Shown: positions 11,699 to 23,841, counted from the stretch's first letter. The stretch: 64,000 nucleotides of DNA from Hygrocybe punicea (GCA_963556145.1 OY744465.1:2418001-2482000), one strand, 5' to 3'. Made by a program: numbers and translations. Notes: generated from the sequence alone by a model not told the origin.

Positions 11699-12446
11699 GG
11701 TCTAGTGTCATTGCGAGCCGTGGGGGTTACCCAAAACAAGATGAGTCTGCCCCAAGAACCAGACTAAACGTAAAGAAAGGAAAAGAAGAAAAAGTCCGAA
11801 CCAACAACAAGAACAGTATATATAGTGACTGGTCTTGAGGGGAGGTAAATAGAAATACAACCATGAAGCCATAACATGTCCAACTCTACCATGTGTTCAC
11901 CATGAGGCACACATGAGGCGTCCTCATGTCGATGTTCTCGCGATCCAACTGGAGGCCCGGGTGTCATTGAGGGAGAGGTGAGGTCCAGATGACTCGGATG
12001 ATTTGTCATCGGATCATGTGATGTGCAGAATTGCCTATTCGGGGTCTACACTTGCTGTAACAAGCAAGTGTGCAATCTAGCAAGTGCATTGCACGGTCGG
12101 GTCGAAGATGGGTATCATCCAGTGTGGGATTGGTGATGAGAATGTCTTGAGGTGGTGTGGATGTAGTGGCAAGGTTTGCATGAAAGAAAACAAAGGAATG
12201 TGTGGAAGGAAAACCAACTAGGACGGTGGGCTAGTCGAAGTCAGACATGTGAACAGCACAAGCTGTACCGGATGACGATGTCTGTGTTGATGACGTATCG
12301 AGGAGCGATGTCTTGTCCTGTTTGTGGAACAAGAAGGTCCACTTGATGTCGGTATTCGTCCAAGAAAGGGTATCATTGTAAACGAGTGTGGGAGGTATCG
12401 AGATCATGATGGAAAAGGATAAATGAACGTGGGTCCAGGTGTCGAG
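11699..12446. other. Repeat-derived stretch without recognisable gene
   Basis: No ORF with protein-like content was seen. The stretch follows the LTR-end-like block and precedes the minus-strand membrane-protein pseudogene. Both flanking sequences recur elsewhere in the window, so this is probably interior or LTR sequence of a decayed element. Confidence 0.35.
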
Positions 12447-12980
12447 TCATGGCACGAGTGACAAGCTGTGGGAACAAGTCGTCGGGTACTGCATTGAAGC
12501 GGTCTCGTGCGAACAATATGCGATAGGGGTTGGTTCACTGTTTGGGAAGTCGTATGGTCTGTGGTCGAAGTCTAAAAGAGTATGCTCCGGCGATGGTCGG
12601 ATTAGAGAGAACAGTGAAATGTCTTGTGATCGGGGATTGTCCAGAGTTCGCATGCAGGTGAGGAATGTCGTCGGATCGTCAGGGAGGATAATGGTGGGCA
12701 CAGGGTATGAATATGGAAACCAAATATCCGGGAATGGCAATTGTCAATTACGTGTCGATATATTGTCGAGGTGGAAGTCAGAAGTATCAATGGCGGAAGG
12801 GTTTCGGTGCCGATGCCAAAGATAGATCATAACAAGGTAGAAACCGATCAGGAAAGTGATGGCGATGCTGCCAATGATAATTACGGTAATGAGCTGTTTC
12901 GGGAGTACAGCCATTGTGATCGGTTTGTCGTGGGATAGCGTAAACAAGATATCGAAGGGAAAAGACAATGTCAGTGACAT
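12447..12980 (-). pseudogene. Small single-pass membrane protein ORF broken by one TGA
   Basis: One frame runs from ATG 12980 to a stop at 12447 with a single TGA at 12744-12746. About 177 residues result if that codon is ignored. Residues around 30-55 form a strong membrane segment (ITVIIIGSIAITFLIGFYLV), followed by a basic WHRHR, so the long Pro/Ser-rich tail should be cytosolic. The TGA precedes CAA and could come from CGA. The upstream region is duplicated at 45975-46135. No family was recognised. It may be a gene carried by a retroelement or a repeated host gene. Confidence 0.45.
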
Positions 12981-12994
12981 CCGTCGGCAAGGAG

Positions 12995-13190
12995 ACTATT
13001 CGGGTACAACGAGGTCACGTGGATATGTCCATGGTCGGTCTGGATTGTTCTAGAAGGTGGGACAAAAAGAGAACAAGAACAAGAAAGTACAAGGATGTCC
13101 GAATGAAGAAACAATGACATCGAAACAAAGACAAAGGACAAAATGAAATAAAAAAGGAAGGTGGCAGTGTAGAATCGTCATGGTAGGTAT
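12995..13190 (-). repeat. Repeat copy shared with 45975-46135 (5' region of the membrane-protein ORF)
   Basis: On the minus strand this holds a pyrimidine-rich stretch (CACCTTCCTTTTT, CTTGTTCTTGTTCTC) leading to TTCTAGAACAATCCAGACC and an ATG. The plus-strand segment at 45975-46135 is clearly similar along its length. It probably represents the promoter or leader of a repeated unit. Confidence 0.6.
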
Positions 13191-13286
13191 TGGAATGGGC
13201 ATCGGGGTCGGAAGCAGAGTTGGAAATGTAACAGAAACAGGCCCCTAATAACCCTTCAAATGACCTATTTTTCAACATGCCTGTCC

Positions 13287-13877
13287 GATGAACTTCTGGT
13301 AGATTTAGCAAGTAGTATAAAAACCCTCTCAGAGAGAGGTAAATATAATTTAATTCCACATAAATATCTCAGTGGTCAACAACCACTGCACACTATATAT
13401 TCCAATAGGTCATCAGCAAAACAGCCGTGTTGTCATAGAATGCCATAGAATACTAATCAAACCTATAGATGGTCATAGCTAACCTTCTGGTATGTAGTGC
13501 TCCATAGATCTACATAGAGAACATATTCCACTATACAATACTATACCAGGGATATGCACACTCTACATCTATACAGGGAGTAGGCTGGTCTACGCATCCA
13601 TGCCAAACACTAGGTATCCTGTACCAATGACTGGACATATGCTGGGGACTTTGCAAAATTCCAACATTTGGCTGTGTTTGGTACAGTTCATTTTCCTACT
13701 ATCATTCTCCCCAGCAAGACTAACCATCACGATGAGGCCAAGATGACCCTGACAAATACTATTGGAATATATGGTAGTGCAGTGGTTGTTGACCGCTAAG
13801 ATATTTATGTGGAATTGAATTACATCTCTCTGAGAGGGCTTTTATACTACTAGCTAAATCTACTAGAAGTTTCTTGT
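13287..13877. repeat. Inverted repeat of Copia LTR-like arms (13287-13412 and 13758-13877)
   Basis: The left arm and the reverse complement of the right arm match over about 120 bp, including AAATATCT, GGTCAACAACCACTGCAC and ATATATTCCAATAG. The right arm contains TGTTGACCGCTAAG at 13793, an LTR-like start placed just past the 3' end of the Copia coding remnant. The roughly 345 bp between the arms has no gene. The left arm is probably an inverted LTR fragment. Confidence 0.5.
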
Positions 13878-13966
13878 GGTAAGTAGAATAACTGCTGCAC
13901 TTCAGCATTACTAATCCTTTCTGTGACTATTTGGCCACTATTCCCCTTGGTCAAATACTCTTCAAC

Positions 13967-15765
13967 TCATTCCGGGTTGTGGTAAACATTGTCCATGTAT
14001 TCCATTACTTGTTCCACTCTTTCCAGCTCCTCTCTAGTCAATAGACCAAGTTCGGTTGTGAACTTTGCATGAAGTGGGTGAGGTAACCCTTTCATAAATA
14101 TGTCTGTTAGATTTTCTTTGGAAGGAATATATGTGACTTTGAGAATACCAGACGCGACATAATCTTGTAGGAAATGTAGATTGATATCTATATGGTTCGT
14201 CCACGCATGGAATTCCAGGTTGTGTGATATAGCAATCATGGCCTGATTATCGGATCGTAAATCATCTGACCATAGTTCTAATTCCTTCAATAAGTTTCTA
14301 TGCCAGATCAACTGCTTTGTGGCATGAGTAGTGGTGACATATTCCGCTTTGGCTGTTGACAACGCAATCGTGCTCTGCTTCTTCAAGCTCCAAGCTTAGG
14401 GTTTGAAAGTCCGGTCCGGTCCGGTTTTTTGACAAATTTCCAAAAGACCGCAACCAGAACCGGTGAAAGGGTGCACTGCAGTAATGTGAACGGAATCAAA
14501 TACCAACTCTACCACAGTGCTGTACGGATTCTGAGGGGTTCAATCTCAATCCAAAAGGTTAATAAAAATACTCAGAGGTGCTCTGGATAGTGGCGATGAT
14601 GTTTCCGATGTGCGCGATGTGCGCGATGCGTGCGGCGTGTGCGAAACAGTTGGTGATGTTTTCGGCGTATACATAGCACTTTATAGAAGGAACGCAAAGT
14701 TTAATAGAGCATAGCGGAGCTATCGCATGGACAGCGCAGTAAAGAGGTGATATGATAGACTAGAATCGGGGGTATACAAGACATCTCTCCAGTATGTAAA
14801 CTATAGGGGGTATTTATGCGAAGTTGGTTGTTAGGACAATACAGGGTGAAGAAGGCAAGACAAATAGACGGTGTGCGACGGAACTATGGTGCAATAGGGA
14901 TGAAATGGAACTGAAACAAAGGGTATAGCACCATGCGAAGCAATTTCCAAAATATCTAGAGGATAGGAGCTATAATGTTTGAAATAAGTGAAACATGTCG
15001 CATAAAGACTTCCCTGGAACCGGAACGGAATTGGAATGGAATAGGGTGAACAGTACAAGTGTGGGTGATGTCGGAGAGGCTCGAAATATGTTTCCGAAGG
15101 GGGCCGAAGCACTCCGGAGAAAATCGCCGTAATGTCAAATTATTGCCCATATCGCGCGCATATCACAGTCACATCGCAATGGAGATACATATAAATCAGG
15201 ATGTTTCGCAGTGAATCACAGCATAATCGCAGCATGTCGAGGCTAGAATAGGTCCAATAGAGGGTTTCCATGCTTAGGGACGTGCGCTGCATATCACCGG
15301 TTGCCATAACACCACAAGATGGCACAAACTGGACTCAACCGCTCAGAACTGGTCTCTTGCGGTTCAGTTGCTGTCTTCTAACCAGATTTAACTGGTCCAA
15401 GCTACGGCTCCCCCTGTGATTGTGAACACATATCTGTTAATGGATTTCCGGTGTGGGTTGGATCCCAAATCAGCATCGATGTAATGAATGGTTTCCATTG
15501 TAATTGGTTGGTCCTTTCCGCCATACATTAGTTCGTAATCCATCATTCCCTTTAGGTAGTGGAATATCCTTTTAAGTGCTGTCCAGTGTTCCAGACTCGG
15601 GTTCCATGTGAATTGCACAATGGTTACAGTAGCATACATGATATCGGGTCTTGTTGCGTGTGCAGCATACAAGAGCTCTCTGACTTGTGTCACATACTCA
15701 ATCGAGGTGCGTGTCTGCAGGACCCCAGCTTGTCTGAACCTAGGATAGATCCCTGATCCAGACAA
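13967..15765 (-). pseudogene. Ty1/Copia pol remnant (RT end and RNase H), split by an insertion
   Basis: The upstream half (15765-15396) reads RPDIMYATVTIVQF, ALKRIFHYLKG, IDADLGSNPHRKSI and GGAVAWTS. The downstream half (14396-13967) continues KKQSTIALSTAKAEYV, THATKQLIWHRNLL and VTYIPSKENLTDIFMKGL. These are the Copia RNase H blocks, with the catalytic Asp in DAD and Glu in AEY. The element between them (14397-15395) interrupts the W-S-L-K-K junction. Sequence above 15765 no longer aligns with Copia. Confidence 0.85.
14397..15395. mobile_element. 999 bp non-autonomous DNA element in the Copia RNase H, 8 bp target duplication
   Basis: Exact 8 bp repeats TCCAAGCT flank it at 14389-14396 and 15396-15403, and removing it rejoins the Copia frame. 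The interior starts TAGGGTTTGAAAGTCCGG and has GCGATGTGCGCGATGCG-type short repeats; no protein is visible. The 8 bp duplication suggests hAT. The ends do not form an obvious inverted repeat, so the superfamily is uncertain. Confidence 0.7.
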
Positions 15766-15866
15766 AATTTTGAGGTTTTGGTCAAAATGTCAGATGCCAA
15801 TCTGGACATGGAGGGCCAGAAATGGTGGTACAGCCAGATCCATTGTCCAGACATGGCCATCCGACT

Positions 15867-17134
15867 TAGTGCTGCCAAAGTTTGGTTCAGAACCGATCCG
15901 AACCTGGTTCGAACTCTGAACCGAACCAGAAGTTCGGTTCAGTCCAGCACCTTGGGCTGAACTGAACCCCAGGTCTGGTTTGGGGTTCAGGCAACCCCCA
16001 GGTTGTCTAAATGGTTCACGAGCAGTTCAGAACCACCAAACTGATGTTCTGCAGGTATGTATTTTGCACTCCAAATGAAGGTTTTACTCATATGCTGATT
16101 TGGCAAATTTCCATTTTAGTCACTAAACTGTATTCTCAGCCACCAACAACCACTACTCTCAAAAGCCTTGAACACTTGCGTTCAAGGCAAATAGGTAATT
16201 TCTACTCTCATTATCATTTATTTCTCATTCACTAATACTTTTGTAGGCACGATGGATGACAACAATGATGACAATGATGCACGATGCAAGCACCAGGACC
16301 AGCATCAGAGGTGGCAGCAGCGGCACCAGCACCAACACCAACACCACCACCACCACCACCATAGCGGTCACCGAACCACCCCCAAATGCGAGAAAGAGAG
16401 CGGTGGGGAGGGTGCACCCAACCCTGCTGCCCTTCGTAAGTGTGTATTTATTATTAACGAAGTCAGCTAATACTACTATACACACAAGCCCAATGACGCC
16501 CATGACCACACCCACACCCTCACCCTTGCCCATGCCATCACCAACGCTCATGCCAATGCCAATGCCCCCACAGCAATGGCAATGGCAATGGCAACAGCAA
16601 CAGCAACATGATGGCAACAACAAGGACGAGGATGACAGATCATGATGGAGGTGAGGGGAGCAATGGGAGTGGTGCACCGACTGTCCCACTGCACTAGGTG
16701 TGCGACCACCAGTGCCAAGGTGGGACCAGGTCCCCACCTCTGGCCAACACCTCATGAACACACAGCTTGGTGTCAATTGATGTCAGGGCTATGTTCGTGA
16801 GGTTACAGGGAGGTGGGTGCCTCACCAGCGCCAAGTGATACCCATGGGTAAACCCACAAAAACCCATACCAGCATGTATATAATAATATATTGAGTTTCT
16901 GGGATAGTTAGAATATATAGAATAATAAATTGTGAATTTTTTACATGCGTGATAATACTACAATTGAATGTCTGAACTGTTCATGAACTCAGTTTGGGCC
17001 CCGAAAAAAAAAAGTGAACAGTTCAGGGTGGTTCAGGTTCAGTTCACATGAAATCCTGAACTGAACCTGGAGTTCAGTTCAGGGTTCAGCCAAAACGGGT
17101 CTGAACTGGACTGAACTGAACTTTGGTAGCACTA
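15867..17134. mobile_element. hAT-type MITE with microsatellite interior (MITE 2)
   Basis: The ends are TAGTGCTGCCAAAGTTTGGT and, on the other strand, TAGTGCTACCAAAGTTCAGT. Subterminal regions are rich in GGTTCAG/CTGAACC motifs. The centre (about 16,250-16,700) holds CAC and related triplets, giving long but meaningless ORFs. No matching 8 bp duplication was found, so flanking sequence has changed. Confidence 0.65.
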
Positions 17135-17813
17135 ATCTAGAAACTGCACTGTCAAGTTTGGCTAGTATATAGGATCTGCTGTGAGTTTTCCTGATGACAA
17201 TCATGGGCCCAAAGTATTGCAGCTTTGCTTTTCGATTGAGAGACATTTCGATATGTGAGTTTCAGATGAGGACAAGGTTGCCGGGTTGGAAATCAAAGGT
17301 TTTGATCGTGTTTGCGTATTTCTCTTCGAATTGTCAGGCAGACACCAGCTGAGACTTGGTGAGTTTTTCTTTGACTCGATCAAGGTTGGCCTCTCGTTTA
17401 CGAAGTTGGCAGGTGCGGATGACTATGAGGTTGGTCATTGACATTGCATCTTGTGTTGGAGCCATATATGTAGCTTCAGAAAAGTTGAATGGAAAAAGCA
17501 GCTCTACTCCATGCGATGTAATAGGACAAGTACCTGAGGTTTTTGTGTGTGTGGTGACCCGTTCGGCCCAAAATACGGAATGAGTTACAGTGTGCCATTT
17601 CTTTTCATCCCCATCACAACTTTTCATAATGGCCTCCTGGACATCTAGGTGACGATGCTCAACAGGTCCATTCACTTGTGAGTTATACGGCAAAATGCGG
17701 ATGTGCCGGATACCATAGCAGGATGCGAGGTAGTCGAGTGCTTCCATGAAGGGTTTGCCATTGTTGGTAACAATTTCTTTGAGGGCGCCTCAATGGCATA
17801 AGATATCCTTGAA
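17135..17813 (-). pseudogene. Gypsy integrase, C-terminal half
   Basis: It continues the integrase core interrupted at 23842. Visible are FLFKDILC, LKEIVTNNGKPF, LDYLASCYGIRHIRI, YNSQVNGPVEHRH (with the Glu of the DDE triad) and VFWAERV, then GPMIVIRKTHSRSYILAKLD near 17,200. The second catalytic Asp, normally VTDNG, reads VTNNG. An in-frame TGA replaces the conserved Trp just before it. Both changes are G to A on the coding strand. Confidence 0.8.
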
Positions 17814-17822
17814 CAGGAATGT

Positions 17823-17949
17823 TAGACTGGTGACCGACCTTCTTATGTGAGAGGCAAAACCCCGACAGAAGGACTGGACTAGCTGGGCTTGAATTGGCAG
17901 GACAAGCATTCTCACGGTCAAAAAAGGAAAGCCATAATGGCTTCCAAAC
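17823..17949 (+). repeat. Left terminal inverted repeat of the 6 kb element
   Basis: It matches the reverse complement of 23715-23841 over 127 bp with no large gap. Perfect inner stretches include CTTATGTGAGAGGCAAAA and GGCTTGAATTGGCAGGACAA. Differences cluster in the outer 65 bp. Confidence 0.9.
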
Positions 17950-18057
17950 GGCTCCACCGGCATCGAGGTTGAGAATGAAATAAACAATATCTGAATGAAC
18001 TTAGAAATATTCTGAGGTATTATTCACGTAGCTGACACCAAGTTTGAGTTGATCAAT

Positions 18058-20886
18058 ATGGATCCCCCACTTCGGACACAATTCGTCCTCAACAACGGCC
18101 CTCCTAGGCAGATGATACGCTTCAGGAATACATTCGCATCTCCTACTGACAGCGGTTATAGTTCTTGTACCTCTCAGCCCTCCCCTTCTTACCCATCGAT
18201 CACTTTTGCCAATACACAAGTGGAGGAGTCGGATTTAGAGCATGAACATTGTCATTTTCATCAAGCTCTCGAGGAGCTTCACCTGGGAAGAGTTGGACCA
18301 GTCGATCTACTCCTCTTCGTCCTTAATCCTAATATTCACAACAACTTCCGCTATCAAAAATGGCTCTACCGGGCGAGGGACAATGATGAGGAAAGTTATA
18401 GTAACCCTGAAAAATTCAATGAAATTCTCAACGCACTTTCGGTCACTTGTGAAGGCCGCCAGAAATTCAAGAATTGGCTGAAAGGTCCTGGCTTGGACCT
18501 AGTTCATGAGATTGTCGATCAAGAGATGGATAGCGTCAAGAAACGTTTCACAATGGGTCTCAACGACATCACACCCAGCTACATCGATTCGTGGTCATTG
18601 GAATTGAAGGCTTCATCCATAGCGATCGAAGCAGCGCCAACTCTTCTCAAAATCCTTCTACATGCCGGTCAGACTGAGGAAGCCAAAGCGAAGAATAAAG
18701 TCAAGAAACCAGACACAGTATGTTTCTGTGGCTAGTTTTACCAACTTATCTAATGCATGTAGCATACAGATCTGTCATATTATCATCACCAAATTGGCAT
18801 ACTCTCGATCAATGCGGAGCATCAGTTTTCCTGCCATTTTCACGATCTTCCAGTGGACAACCGGTTGTCAACACCAAGTCATTGATATTCTACATCGCTG
18901 CGGCCTGTCAGTCTCATTCAACGCCGTTATGACAGCCATACATAAACTTAGCGAAAACTGCCTTGAGCTGGCTCAGATAGTCTCTTGGCAGCCTCACGCA
19001 CTATGCTGGGACAACGTCAATATGCAAACATCGATATTCGTTGAACAACGACCTGACGCACCATCGAAAGTTCAGTCTGGCACTTTTGCAGTCCTTTACA
19101 AGCTCGAAAACCTTGACCGCAGCTGGATGTCACTCACCCCGATCCTTGACCATGCAAAGATGGCACCTGAACTCGAATTTGATCGGCATGTTAAACCGAC
19201 ATTCACTCAGCTCAACTCTACGCTTTTTCAGATGCAAGTCATCATTGTCCGCGTTCTGTCCACATATTTTGAGGTGTTCAATGTGTATTCCAACTTCCCT
19301 AAACTACAACACCGAGCTTGTCACCCACTCCCACTGCGAAAGACTTGAACGTACCCTCTTCCGATCACCACCATTAACGAAGTGACTGTTGCCAGAACCA
19401 TCAGGATCTGGGAGACTATATACGAGCATCAGCTCGAATCAACTCATGATGAAATGAAGGATATCGCAGTCCTGAGTGTCAACGACCAGCTTACCAATGC
19501 CTGAGTGCGTGGAGCCAAAGTCACCCGAAGCAAAGACCTCAACACTTTTCTCCAACTTGACAACATTCAGCTTGGGTACGGAGTCTTCCACAAATGTCTA
19601 AATCTCGTATGGGCACTTTTCAAGATCCATCAAGGTGCGATCAATCAGCTCGGCAGTCTCAAGTACTTTTTCGCTCTCCTTGAGAAGACCTGCCTTTCAA
19701 ACGACAAGCCTGACTACCATACTCTCCTCGCTGCCCTTACACAGATTCTTCACGGCCTCGTATTACAATCATGGTGCCTAGAATGCGGTTATTCATCTCT
19801 CGAAGAATTCGCAAAGGCGGATCTGACCCCACAGACACTCCTTGACATTTCGCTTCGGATAATCCAGAAGTATGCAACCCCACTGCCTGAATGACCAAAA
19901 CCGAAAGCCAAGAGAGCCAAGAAAGTGGGCACAAAGGTTCAAGATGCGGACAATGCTAGAGAAGAGATAGTCACCGACGATGATGAAAAGGAGAACAATC
20001 CAGAGCCCAATATCAAGTCGATGAACCCCCAGGACAAGTCGACAAGCCCCCAAGATGAACCGACCTTTTATGGTGATGATCCCCAACACGACATCGCCAA
20101 CTGCAATATTTGCATCCTTTTCCGCGACCTACTTTACGTTGCTGAACTTGTCCGGGCTACGTCAGACGGTGATTGGGGACGAATTGAGGACATTCTTGGT
20201 CAGCTCACCATGATGTTTCGAGGAGCAGGATCGAACAATTACAGCACAGAGTTACTGCATTTTTTGCACAACCTGAGACTTGTCTGGGGAGATGACTTCG
20301 GGTGAGTAATACTTTCCTTAAATGTATATTTCAGCTCAATAATATTTGTATTAGTGACATTATGCACAGCTGCATGCTCATCAATCCATCTGGACTTCCA
20401 GGTCACTGGATGGGGATTGACATGAATATCGAACATCTTATTGGCTATATCAAATTCCTCTTTTCCGCCAAAGGCATGTACGCCAGCTGGGATTGACTAG
20501 GACAGATCAGTGCCAGCATCAACTATCTTCAGAAGGTGAAGAAACAAGTCGGCCTTGCATTGCGAAGATACATCGGATCATCCCACACAAATCCTGAGAT
20601 GTTGCAACTCGTCAAGAAGGTTGCAGACAAAGCATGCGATGTTGATCTCCTGTTGTACAAACCAACACATGAATGTTATGCAAATGCAGACATGAAGCCG
20701 GTATTGGACATTCTTAAAGAGGGGGAGAAGAAGTTGCACTCATCTTTGATCAAGACCTTCAATGCTAAGCTGAGAGCTTTGGCAGTGGGTCGGATGATGG
20801 ATCTCAGAGGGGAGTCATTTGAGGAGCAAGATGACATTGCAGCACTGGACTTTGGTAACATTACTGCGATTGAAGATGAAGATTAG
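18058..20886 (+). pseudogene. DUF6589 domain protein with three nonsense codons
   Basis: The ATG is at 18058. Exon 1 is 18058-18717 and exon 2 starts 18770 after a GTATGT intron; an intron near 19,270-19,380 and one at about 20,302-20,352 follow; the stop is at 20886. Key blocks: LSVSFNAVMTAIHKLS, WDNVNMQTSIFVEQ, SVNDQLTNA-stop-VRGAK, YGVFHKCLNLVWALFKIHQG, DYHTLLAALTQILHGLVL, NPSGLPGHWMGIDMNIEHLI, SWD-stop-LGQIS. These match the mushroom DUF6589 family. TGA codons at 19502-19504, 19892-19894 and 20494-20496 each sit where relatives carry, or could carry, Arg, so CGA to TGA is the simplest cause. The conserved D-N and D-Q-L-T motifs could be an RNase H-like core (inference). Function unknown. 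Confidence 0.75.
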
Positions 20887-20944
20887 GATACAAATACAAT
20901 TCGATGTGACTATGAAGGTTATCCTATGAATACAACTGATGTTC

Positions 20945-23593
20945 CTATGTTTCTCCCACTCTTGTTCTTGGAAGGTTTGCTTGATCAATGAAGGGCTCGC
21001 GTGCTGGAATCCGGATGACAAGCCTGGGTGGTTTCAGGTGGTTGATCTGGTAGATGACTGATAAAATGGAATCAGCAAACTGTTCCCGCCATACAGGTGT
21101 TTCAGACAGGAGTTCTTCAACCTGCAAAGCTGTTTTAATCTTTGACAGCAGAGTTTCAGCAAGGAGTTTGATTTTGTCAGGGTGGAGGATCCAGTCAGGT
21201 GATGCCAGCACTAGATGAGGGTTCAATTTCAGAATATCGGATCGCCATGATTGCAATGCAGCCTCGATTGGTCCACGGTCCTTCACAGGCCATTTTTGGG
21301 TTCATTTCTGAGTCCTTTTGTCGGCTGGGGCAGGCCCCATCCAGATTGTTCCAGGGAGCCACGCATGAAGATTAAAACCATCGTTGTGTCAATCACAACA
21401 GTGAGCTGTCACAAAATCACATGCTGAAAAGAGTGAAGAGCTTGCAGTGATCAAGTATGATCTGAGAAATACCTTCAGGACACTCATCCTTGAGATATTT
21501 CACATGACCTGAGTGTAGACAACTTGAGGACTGAATACATTTGATCAACTCCACACCGGTGCGCTCCATTTTTGTCCGGTGTTTCTTGGGCAGGATGGAG
21601 AGTGGGCGATCTGGATCTTCTGCAAGTTCTTCGGCAGGAATCTTGCTGAGATCAACTTCCTTCACCCAGGGTTCATACATGATCAAGAAAAGTGACTGAT
21701 GCTCCCAGTTTTGCCCATTTTGCCCACCACGTTGAATGGTTTTCATTTCGTCTGACGCGATTCCATACTGGACAACAATATCTGCTTGTTTGAAGTCGAT
21801 TCCAGACTCCATACCTCTGCATGTATGTAGAATCTGACATTCACCATTTTGGAAGGCCTGATATGTCTTCTCGGAATACGTAGTTGACATGAGGCTGTGA
21901 TAGTGCCTGATAACTCCCGTGCTTTGTATCTTGGTGGGCAAGAGACTGTCCAAGTATGCAGCGGCATCACTGCACTCCTTCGTGTCATCGTGAAATACAA
22001 TCGTCAAGGGAATTTGACCGGTATCATTGAGAGAAGAAGCAGGAGGGACAAGAGAGTTGAGATTGCGCAGATCGGAGAGTGAGCCAATAATTTGATGAGT
22101 CACATACATGATGTTAGGGCAATTACTGCTATGCTTCAAGAAGAAGCAGTCCGGAGACAACCAGAGCTTTTTCTTGATAACAGGAATCATGTGAGGAGGC
22201 ATGGTCGCTGAGAATGCGAGAACAGAAGTTGACTTCGGAAAGAGAAGGCGGATGCAATCGAAATGGCCATATGCAGGTCGAAAGGCAGCTTGACCATTGT
22301 AGAGGCTCCGGGCCCTCTGGACCCGAATCCTCTTCATATCCCACTTCGTCCTTGTCCATTCCCATTCACGTATCACCGATTCCGCCTGTTTCCGGTCCTT
22401 TCCGTCAATTCCGCTCCGGATTCTGCCTCCGGAATCGTTCATACTCAAGATGCAATGTCTCTAACGACCCGGAATCAGTACGTATATAGTTACATATGAT
22501 ATATCTTCGTTTCCCGTTACTTAGTACATAGCATCACTCCTCCTATACTCCGCTCCACTCCACTCCTATCAGTTACAGCCTTCGGTTGTAGTACATAGTT
22601 ACTAGAGCACAGGATCTCTCCCAGTAGTATAAAAGATGTACTCTTATACTACAACCATATAGAAAAATACAGGTTATCGCTCTCCTTCAGTTCTATTTCT
22701 TAGTCCTTCCTTCGTATCGTCTCCATATTAGTCTTCGTAACTCCACTCCCTACACTTCCCCTCTGATCCGGAACCCCTGGATTCGGGTTGGATTGATTAG
22801 ACACTACAAAGACTAAACTCCTCTGATCACTTCTTAGCTGATCACCCTTTCCATAGATTCCCATTCGGGTCTACAACCGAACTCGCTGTCACACCATACT
22901 TTGCGATTCCAGCAGTGTAGACATTCTGAGCTTCGTCGATGAAGATCCTTTTGACGCGGTTGACATATTTTCTATCAAGTGCACAAAGAATCGCACAAAA
23001 TCTTGTGAGATGTCCTTCATGTTTCCCCAGTTGTTCCATTGTTGTGATCACACAGCTATAATTTCCATCCGCAACACCCTGGTGTTGAAAAACATAATGA
23101 TGCGGTATCTAGAGGCCGTCAGAAGGTACTTGCCTGCCAAAATTGTGGTCGATCGGGTGTGTCTTCATTGATCACAGCCGCAGTGATTGAAAAGCATCGG
23201 ATTGTGAATGCTGTAGATGTTTGAGGGGAATGACAAGTATTGTGTACTCTTGAGGACGTAGAATCGCAAGCATAATCATGATAAGAGTTTTTCCAGAGCC
23301 AGTTCCAGAGGACACAAGACAATCACGACCAGTCAGAGACTCTAGAACAACTTGAAGCTGAAATAGCCGAGGTAAGACCTTTCTGTGAGCTTATACACAA
23401 GTGGACAAGCATGGAGGACATCAGCTTTTTCTCTCTCAGATAATGTGTTCAAGAATGTCTGGTTGGGAAAGCAAGCATTTGATGAAAGACCAGTGGCAAG
23501 ATCAACCAGGGCAGGTAATTTCATGTTGAGAATCATTGGAGCAGCTGCAGTTAGACGAGTCATGAAGTCCAGGGTATCTGGGATGGCTTCCAT
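20945..23593 (-). pseudogene. RecQ-like DNA helicase interrupted by a solo LTR
   Basis: Read from 23593 downwards: an N-terminal part; Walker A VSSGTGSGKTLIMIMLA near 23,290; LVIPLKHLQ; motif II IFIDEAQNV (DEAQ instead of DEAH) near 22,945; then a 596 bp solo LTR (22298-22893). It continues with motif III VLAFSATMPPHM, IVFHDDTKECSDAAAYL, RHYHSLMS, HTCRGMESGIDFKQADIVVQYG, and TIQRGGQNGQN (motif VI-like, with Gln-Arg-Gly). A Cys-containing region and a C-terminal domain with LASPDWILHPDKI end at 20945. This is the RecQ-type 3'-5' helicase layout. It is convergent with the DUF6589 gene; the stops are only about 60 bp apart. The copy cannot make full protein. Confidence 0.75.
22298..22893 (-). 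repeat. Solo LTR A inside the helicase gene
   Basis: The LTR runs from TGTGACAGCGAG (at 22893, minus strand) to CCTCTACA (at 22298), with TG...CA ends. Exact 4 bp repeats CCAT flank it (22294-22297, 22894-22897). It matches LTR B (27191-27801) along most of its length, in opposite orientation. A TATAAAAGATG segment near 22,628 could be the LTR promoter. No internal retroelement sequence is attached. Confidence 0.9.
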
Positions 23594-23714
23594 GGATGGG
23601 AGCTTATTTCTTTCAAGGAGTGACTTGTATAACTCAATACTTTATTCCTAGGATATGATTATTCCTTGGTATATGCCTCCGGCAACTCAAAACTTTAATT
23701 CGATTGAGGTTTTG

Positions 23715-23841
23715 TTTGGATGCCATTATGGCTTTCCTTTTTTGACCGTGAGAATGCTTGTCCTGCCAATTCAAGCCCGGCCAGACCAGTTGCTCTGTCG
23801 AGGTTTTTGCCTCTCACATAAGAGCAACGGTTACCGGTCTA
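23715..23841 (-). repeat. Right terminal inverted repeat of the 6 kb element
   Basis: This is the reverse complement partner of 17823-17949. It is followed directly by the second copy of the 9 bp target duplication. Confidence 0.9.

Larger units (their letters stand above)
17823..23841. mobile_element. 6,019 bp two-gene inverted-repeat element carrying DUF6589 and a RecQ-like helicase
   Basis: Exact 9 bp repeats CAGGAATGT flank it at 17814-17822 and 23842-23850, within the Gypsy integrase, whose reading resumes across the site. The ends are inverted repeats of about 127 bp starting TAGACTGGTGACCG (left) and TAGACCGGTAACCG (right). Inside are a plus-strand DUF6589 gene and a convergent minus-strand helicase gene, plus a later solo LTR. 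Long terminal repeats and a 9 bp duplication resemble Mutator-like elements, but no known MULE transposase is visible. Confidence 0.85.

Noticed and set aside
15766..15866. Continuation of Copia RT or of Gypsy integrase
   Set aside because: Translation gives no recognisable motif in either family.
16225..16776. ORFs of about 130-180 codons on both strands
   Set aside because: Simple-sequence translations within MITE 2.
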